Shown: positions 5,515-8,570 of the stretch, one piece after another
How the letters are laid out: the number at the start of each line of letters is the position of its first letter
Position numbering within the stretch: position 1 is the first letter of the stretch
From: Acidobacteriaceae bacterium
GTDB lineage: Bacteria > Acidobacteriota > Terriglobia > Terriglobales > Acidobacteriaceae
Assembly (NCBI GenBank): GCA_030044455.1
Contig: JASHVU010000723.1
Span: 1 to 8,570, forward strand
Reading direction: 5' to 3'
Length of the DNA: 8,570 nt
The notes under the pieces: model-generated
What the model was told of the DNA's origin: nothing
Seen by the model: the letters and a program-made list of their open reading frames with translations, nothing else
The model's database searches: none
Made by a program: the position numbers and the translations under genes

Positions 5515-6339
5515 CTAGTCGTGGTGCTCGCCTGAGCAACACGAGCTACCCGATGCCTTAATCTGCACGACCTCGGGCTGTTTGTATTCCTGGTTGGCGT
5601 CGACAACGTAATCATCGTCGTACTTGTCGTGGTGACGAACCCACGCCATGGTGTGCCGCAAGCCCTCTTCGTCGCGGCCTTTGGGCATGTAGTCAAGCCA
5701 GTTGTACGTGCCCACCAGGATGTCGAGGCCGCGCGCGTAGGCCGAGTAGGCGTGGTAGATGGAGCCGTCTTCGCCTTTGATAAAAGCGCTGAAGCCGGGC
5801 CGCTCGTCGGCGGGGAAGGGCGCCATCTCGTAGTTGTAGTAGACCTCTTTCTGGCTCTTCTCCTCAGTCGTGGCAGAGACATTGAAGTCGAAGTTGAAGT
5901 CGGAGCCGAAGGCCGAGTACCAGTTGAAGCGCCAGCCCATGCGCTGCTTGAAGGCCGTAATTTCAGCGTAGGGAGCGTGCGAAACGACCGCCAGCGTCAC
6001 ATCGCGATTGGCGAGGTGGATGGTCATGCCGTCGAAATGATCGGCAAGATACGAGCAACTGGGGCAGCCCTCGGTCCAACCTGGGCCGAGCATGAAGTGA
6101 TAGATGGCAAGCTGGCTGCGCTTGCCGAACAGATCGCCGAGGGAGCTCGTGCCATGCGGTCCCTCGAACTTATAGGGTTTTTCGACCTTTTCCCAAGGCA
6201 ACGCGCGGCGCTGGCGGCTGAGCTCATCGCGCAGATGCGTAAACTCTTTTTCTTTGGCGAGGAAGGCCTTGCGGGCTTCGACCCACTGGTTGTGCGAGAC
6301 GACTTTGTGCGGCTTAATTTCCGGGGCTGTGGTTGCCAT
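5515..6339 (-). CDS. DUF899 (thioredoxin-like) family protein
   Basis: The 274-aa product matches the DUF899 family along its length: HNQWVEARKAFLAKEKEFT (15-33), LSRQRRALPWEKVEKPY (40-56), LGDLFGKRSQLAIYHFM (67-83), then GPGWTEGCPSCSYLADHFD and near the end YARGLDILVGTYNWLDYMPKGRDE. The fold is thioredoxin-like and CPSC (92-95) sits where a redox or metal-binding CxxC would be. The reaction of the family is not known; oxidoreductase is a guess. The tail, after homology ends, is KASGSSCCSGEHHD, with a Cys pair and two His that could bind metal. There is no signal peptide. AGGAGA stands 6 nt before the ATG, within the coding region of the upstream 52-aa gene, which it overlaps by 26 bp in another frame. 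It is the last gene of the ArsR-led unit. Confidence 0.9.
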   Translation of the reverse strand: MATTAPEIKPHKVVSHNQWVEARKAFLAKEKEFTHLRDELSRQRRALPWEKVEKPYKFEGPHGTSSLGDLFGKRSQLAIYHFMLGPGWTEGCPSCSYLADHFDGMTIHLANRDVTLAVVSHAPYAEITAFKQRMGWRFNWYSAFGSDFNFDFNVSATTEEKSQKEVYYNYEMAPFPADERPGFSAFIKGEDGSIYHAYSAYARGLDILVGTYNWLDYMPKGRDEEGLRHTMAWVRHHDKYDDDYVVDANQEYKQPEVVQIKASGSSCCSGEHHD

Positions 6340-6472
6340 GGTTCATCTCCTGGTTTTCGGTTGACGGTGGTTTCTTGCGCAGAATCTTCTGGGTCACGAA
6401 GGCAGTGATTCCGCCGGTTCCGGTAGCGCTGCCCGCGATAACGACGGCGGTGGCGATGCAAACTGGGCACAT
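6314..6472 (-). CDS. Small membrane protein of 52 aa beginning MCPVC
   Basis: A short gene with one of the best ribosome binding sites in the window: GGAGGTGA (6475-6482), 5 nt between GGAGG and the ATG. The product starts MCPVC (CxxC at residues 2-5), has one hydrophobic Ala/Gly/Thr/Val-rich segment at about 6-27, then the basic patch KILRKK (29-34) and a polar tail ending NHGNHSPGN. This fits a single-pass inner-membrane peptide with its basic side in the cytoplasm. I recall short proteins with an MCPVC start in Acidobacteriota genomes but know no function. It begins 21 bp after the DinB-like gene stop and runs 26 bp into the DUF899 gene, so it is probably translationally coupled to it. The shared CPxC motif suggests a redox or metal link with DUF899, which is inference. 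Confidence 0.75.
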   Translation of the reverse strand: MCPVCIATAVVIAGSATGTGGITAFVTQKILRKKPPSTENQEMNHGNHSPGN

Positions 6473-6474
6473 AT

Positions 6475-6482
6475 TCACCTCC
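6475..6482 (-). promoter_or_regulatory. Strong ribosome binding site of the MCPVC small gene
   Basis: GGAGGTGA is a full anti-16S match, followed by AT and the ATG at 6472. Its quality and position are the main evidence that the 52-aa reading frame is a real gene. Confidence 0.75.
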
Positions 6483-6493
6483 CGGGCAGGGAT

Positions 6494-7018
6494 TTAAGCG
6501 ACCAGAACTTCGCGGGGCGAAAAGTTGGGAGCCTCGTCGGCGCTTGGGCCCCAGCTCGAGGGAACTGGAACATCGAGCATACGCAGGTAGACGCTCAGTT
6601 GGCCGCGATGCTGGTACACGTGACTAAACATGATGTCGCGCAGGAAGTCGGCGCGGGGCTGCTCCACCACTACCCGATCGCCGAACTTGAGGGCCCAGGC
6701 TTCGTGCATGGCGGCATCGTTGAAGGTCGGCAGCAGGCCACGCACCGTCGCCGCAGTTTCGGCAAATGCCTTCAGGATCTCTTCGTGGCTGGCCGGATGT
6801 GGGAAACGGAACTCGCCTGGCGCCTGCGCCGGATTGTTCTGGACAAGGCGGAGAATACCGGCCGGCACCAGGGCGATGTGCAGGGCCAGCTGTCCGATGG
6901 TGAGGGACTTAACATGCGGTTTCCAGGTGAGCATGTCCGCAGGCACGCGCTCAAGATACTTGATGGTGATGGGGGCCTGAGCTTCAAACTCGGCGAGGAA
7001 TTCGTTTGCAATGGACAT
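6494..7018 (-). CDS. DinB/YfiT-like putative metal-dependent four-helix protein
   Basis: The 174-aa product has the DinB-like four-helix layout with the three metal-ligand His in the expected places: H47 in QLALHIAL, and H133 and H137 in FSHVYQHRGQL, the typical H-x-x-x-H-R-G-Q signature of the last helix pair. Members of this family often bind zinc or nickel; some are thiol transferases using bacillithiol or mycothiol, and many have no known reaction. The substrate cannot be told here. The start is the ATG at 7018, 6 nt after a perfect AGGAGG (7025-7030). An in-frame start at 7036 is open but lies upstream of this site. It is the third gene of the ArsR-led unit, 54 bp after the AHSA1 gene. 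It is cytosolic, with no signal or membrane segment. Confidence 0.88.
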   Translation of the reverse strand: MSIANEFLAEFEAQAPITIKYLERVPADMLTWKPHVKSLTIGQLALHIALVPAGILRLVQNNPAQAPGEFRFPHPASHEEILKAFAETAATVRGLLPTFNDAAMHEAWALKFGDRVVVEQPRADFLRDIMFSHVYQHRGQLSVYLRMLDVPVPSSWGPSADEAPNFSPREVLVA

Positions 7019-7072
7019 GACGGACCTCCTGGTCACGGATGGTTTGGAAGTTGGTTGACTGCTTGCCCGGGG

Positions 7073-7522
7073 CTACTTTTGCTCAGCGCGCTTGCGCAGC
7101 TCATCGTGGATAAATGTCCAGCCGGTGGTTACGCCCTTGCGGTGTTCGTCTGAAACCAGTCCAAAGCCGGAATGGACGAACTTGATGATCGTCTCGCCGT
7201 TCTCGTAGCTGAGACGATATTGCACGTTATTCGTTACTGGGTGCGACATAAACAAAGGTCCGTTGAATTCCAGTAAAGTGGGCCTTTTGATGGCCTGAAC
7301 AACAGCCCAGAAATGGCCGTTGCCATTGCCCAGATCACGGAACCAGCGGCCGCCCGGCCAAGCTTCGATGACCATTGGCATCGGGGCGCCCGGTGTTTCG
7401 CTGCCCGGCCCGAGTTGTTCGAGCAGTGCGGCAAAGGTAACTTCGAGCGTAGCTTTTACGCGAATCTCCTGCTCGATGCGGAGCGTAAGGTTGTCAATCT
7501 CAGTGGCAGTCAATGTGGTCAT
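7073..7522 (-). CDS. SRPBCC/AHSA1-domain protein
   Basis: The 149-aa product fits the START/Bet v1-like (SRPBCC) fold of the AHSA1 group. An N-terminal strand and helix (LRIEQEIRVKATLEVTFAAL, 14-33) are followed by WPGGRWFRDLGNGNGHFWAVV, the LLEFNGPLFM strand, and the C-terminal helix after VTTGWTFIHDELRKRA. The family has a deep cavity that binds hydrophobic ligands. Despite the family name, the bacterial members are not known to act on Hsp90. AAGGAG (7528-7533) lies 5 nt before the ATG. Genes of this type directly downstream of an ArsR-type regulator are a common pairing in bacteria; here it is 75 bp after arsR. Role unknown; possibly binds the ligand that relieves the repressor, which is inference. 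Confidence 0.85.
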   Translation of the reverse strand: MTTLTATEIDNLTLRIEQEIRVKATLEVTFAALLEQLGPGSETPGAPMPMVIEAWPGGRWFRDLGNGNGHFWAVVQAIKRPTLLEFNGPLFMSHPVTNNVQYRLSYENGETIIKFVHSGFGLVSDEHRKGVTTGWTFIHDELRKRAEQK

Positions 7523-7597
7523 TTACTCTCCTTGGGGAATCTTCTGGATATGGGCCGAATCGCGGCGGCGAACCGAGCGATGTTCTTATTCGGCCTC

Positions 7598-7942
7598 TTA
7601 CTCCGTTGGCGGGTTGCGCTTCATCTCAGCTTCGGCGCGTTCCTTTACCCGAATTAACTGGTGGCGCCAGTAGCGCTCAAACGTTTGTGTCCACTCATGC
7701 ACGGGTCTGATTGCCTCCGCATTGGTGCGATAGAGCCGGTGACGTCCATTGCGGCGCACGTGCACCAGCCCCACGTTGCGCAGAACCCCCAGGTGCTTTG
7801 AGACCGAAGGCTGGTCAAGACCGATGGCGATGACAATCTCCCCGACCTGGCGCTCGTTTCCAGCCAGGTAAGTGAGAATCTCGCGGCGGCGGGGCTCAGC
7901 CACCGCGTTGAATGCGTCGGAAGTGGTGGCGGCCCTGGCCAT
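7598..7942 (-). CDS. ArsR-family winged-helix transcriptional repressor (non-metal type)
   Basis: The 114-aa product has the ArsR/SmtB fold: a first helix with FNAVAEPRRREILTYLA (11-27), the helix-turn-helix VGEIVIAIGLDQPSVSKHLGVL (33-54) and a wing RRNGRHRLYR (63-72), then a charged C-terminal helix. It has no Cys at all and lacks the ELCVCDL metal site, so it is not an arsenic sensor of the classical type; it resembles the regulators found next to AHSA1 genes. The start chosen is ATG 7942. The longer in-frame openings (ATG 7957, or a start at 8002) would lie inside or upstream of the promoter, so are unlikely. No Shine-Dalgarno is well placed, and the predicted transcription start is at or near the ATG, so the message may be leaderless. 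It is the first gene of a five-gene unit and probably represses it through the palindrome in its promoter. Confidence 0.9.
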   Translation of the reverse strand: MARAATTSDAFNAVAEPRRREILTYLAGNERQVGEIVIAIGLDQPSVSKHLGVLRNVGLVHVRRNGRHRLYRTNAEAIRPVHEWTQTFERYWRHQLIRVKERAEAEMKRNPPTE

Positions 7943-7948
7943 AAAGAG

Positions 7949-7978
7949 ACAATACATTCCTATATAGGAATATGTCAA
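7949..7978 (-). promoter_or_regulatory. Promoter of the arsR-led operon
   Basis: On the minus strand a perfect -35 box TTGACA (7978-7973) is followed after an 18-bp spacer by TATTGT (7954-7949), which matches the -10 consensus at 4 of 6 positions. Initiation about 7 nt downstream would fall at 7942, the A of the arsR ATG. Confidence 0.65.
7956..7971. promoter_or_regulatory. Operator palindrome in the arsR promoter
   Basis: ATTCCTATATAGGAAT is a perfect 16-bp inverted repeat lying wholly in the spacer between the -35 and -10 boxes of the arsR promoter. A dimeric winged-helix repressor bound there would block RNA polymerase. Its position directly upstream of an ArsR gene points to autoregulation; no other copy was noticed in the window. 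Confidence 0.7.
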
Positions 7979-8025
7979 GAGAAATCTTAAAAAAAGAACC
8001 AAGGAACGAGAGCCAGAAGCCGGCA

Positions 8026-8048
8026 GCTTGCAGAGGCGAACTGCAAGC
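8026..8048. repeat. Hairpin in the arsR/kinase divergent intergenic region
   Basis: GCTTGCAG (8026-8033) and CTGCAAGC (8041-8048) are perfect 8-bp arms around a 7-nt loop. It lies upstream of both the arsR promoter and the kinase gene. It could be a protein-binding site, a transcription barrier between the divergent units or a small dispersed palindrome. An A-run at 7989-7995 lies nearby, but about 30 nt from the stem. Confidence 0.4.
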
Positions 8049-8091
8049 CATTTCTCAATTGACTACCGGTTATTGGCCGCCTTCTAGAGGC

Positions 8092-8097
8092 TACAAT
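8092..8097 (+). promoter_or_regulatory. Possible -10 box for the kinase gene
   Basis: TACAAT matches the -10 consensus at 5 of 6 positions, 18 bp before the kinase ATG. The only good -35-like sequence, TTGACT (8059-8064), is 27 bp away, too far for a standard promoter. A weak call. Confidence 0.3.
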
Positions 8098-8115
8098 CCA
8101 AGCTAAGCACAGCCC

Positions 8116-8570
8116 ATGAAGGACGAGACCAATCCGCCGGTCGAGCGGAGCGCGAGCTCCGGTGAGCCGAGCTTTCACTCGGGTCAAACTTGGGGCCAGT
8201 TCGAGCTGCTGGAGCGGGTGGGCAGGGGGAGTTTCGGCGAAGTGTATCGTGCCTGGGATGCGAGCCTGGAGCGCGAAGTGGGGCTCAAGATTCTGCTGCC
8301 GCGCTCGGCGGATGAGGGCGCGCAGTACGAGGAACTGCTGCGCGAGGCGCGGGCGCTGGCCGCGGTACGCCACCCCAATATTCTTCCCATTTATGGGGTA
8401 GACCGGCATGACGGGCGAGTGGGTTTCTGGACTGATTTTGTGCACGGCAAGACGCTCGCCAGCCTGGTGCGGGAGCAAGGTCCGTTTGGTTATCGCGAAA
8501 CGGCGCTGATTGGTCTGGACGTGGTGAAGGCGCTGAGTGCCGTACACCTGGCGGGGCTGGTGCATCGCGA
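8116..8570 (+). CDS. Ser/Thr protein kinase, N-terminal part (runs off the right edge)
   Basis: The first 151 residues of a Hanks-type (PknB-like) kinase are present. After a polar 25-residue N-terminus come the glycine-rich loop VGRGSFGEVYRAWD (35-48), the ATP-binding Lys in VGLKIL (K58; Gly replaces the usual Ala of VAxK), the helix-C Glu in LLREARALAAVRHPNILPIYG (E77), and VHR at 149-151, the start of the HRD catalytic motif; the next codon is cut by the window edge. HRDxKPxN, DFG and any sensor domain would lie beyond it. It would phosphorylate Ser/Thr on unknown proteins. Acidobacterial kinases often carry C-terminal TolB/WD40 or TPR domains, which cannot be checked. ATG 8116 has no clear Shine-Dalgarno, but an upstream in-frame TAA (8104-8106) leaves little choice. 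It is divergent from the arsR unit, with 173 bp between start codons. Confidence 0.92.
   Translation, partial: MKDETNPPVERSASSGEPSFHSGQTWGQFELLERVGRGSFGEVYRAWDASLEREVGLKILLPRSADEGAQYEELLREARALAAVRHPNILPIYGVDRHDGRVGFWTDFVHGKTLASLVREQGPFGYRETALIGLDVVKALSAVHLAGLVHR

Noticed and set aside
5629..6408. Plus-strand open frame (259 codons) opposite the DUF899 gene
   Set aside because: It is antisense to a well-supported family match and shows no motif or ribosome binding site; a codon-bias shadow.
7943..8002. N-terminal extension of the ArsR protein (20 more residues)
   Set aside because: The extension would be encoded by the promoter and operator DNA, and its hydrophobic sequence is not part of the ArsR fold.
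8059..8097. Standard sigma-70 promoter for the kinase (TTGACT ... TACAAT)
   Set aside because: The spacer is 27 bp, well beyond the usual 16-18, so only the -10 element is listed, with low confidence.

Overview
The window looks like chromosomal DNA from a soil-type Acidobacteriota, probably a relative of the Koribacter/Terriglobia group. This is inferred from the high G+C, the mix of genes (secreted alpha-galactosidase, Era, c-di-GMP phosphodiesterase, a Ser/Thr kinase of the kind abundant in that phylum) and short dispersed palindromes and heptamer repeats between genes. No database search was possible, so the phylum call is tentative. There are no rRNA, tRNA, CRISPR or transposase genes.

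Left part (1-2175): the start of a GNAT-type acetyltransferase runs off the left edge on the minus strand. Upstream of it, also on the minus strand, is a secreted GH27 alpha-galactosidase with a C-terminal ricin-type lectin domain. The 223-bp region shared by the divergent alpha-galactosidase and era genes holds a long hairpin and a 4 x 7-bp repeat; another 4 x 7-bp repeat lies just past the alpha-galactosidase stop.

Middle (2176-5514): era (plus strand) carries an unusual insert of about 40 residues in its GTPase domain, encoded by a string of palindromes. It is followed by a 653-aa protein with an N-terminal c-di-GMP phosphodiesterase (EAL) domain and three C-terminal PAS-like domains. A strong hairpin separates it from the next, convergent gene set.

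Right part (5515-7978): a five-gene minus-strand unit reads ArsR-type repressor, AHSA1/SRPBCC protein, DinB-like protein, a 52-aa membrane protein starting MCPVC, and a DUF899 thioredoxin-like protein. Short gaps, strong ribosome binding sites and one overlap point to an operon. Its promoter carries a perfect 16-bp palindrome between the -35 and -10 boxes, so the operon is probably autorepressed by its first product, whose mRNA may be leaderless. What it responds to is unknown; a redox or small-molecule stress role is a guess from the CxxC motifs and the family types.

Right edge (8116-8570): the N-terminal lobe of a Ser/Thr protein kinase, divergent from the ArsR unit, is cut at the HRD motif.
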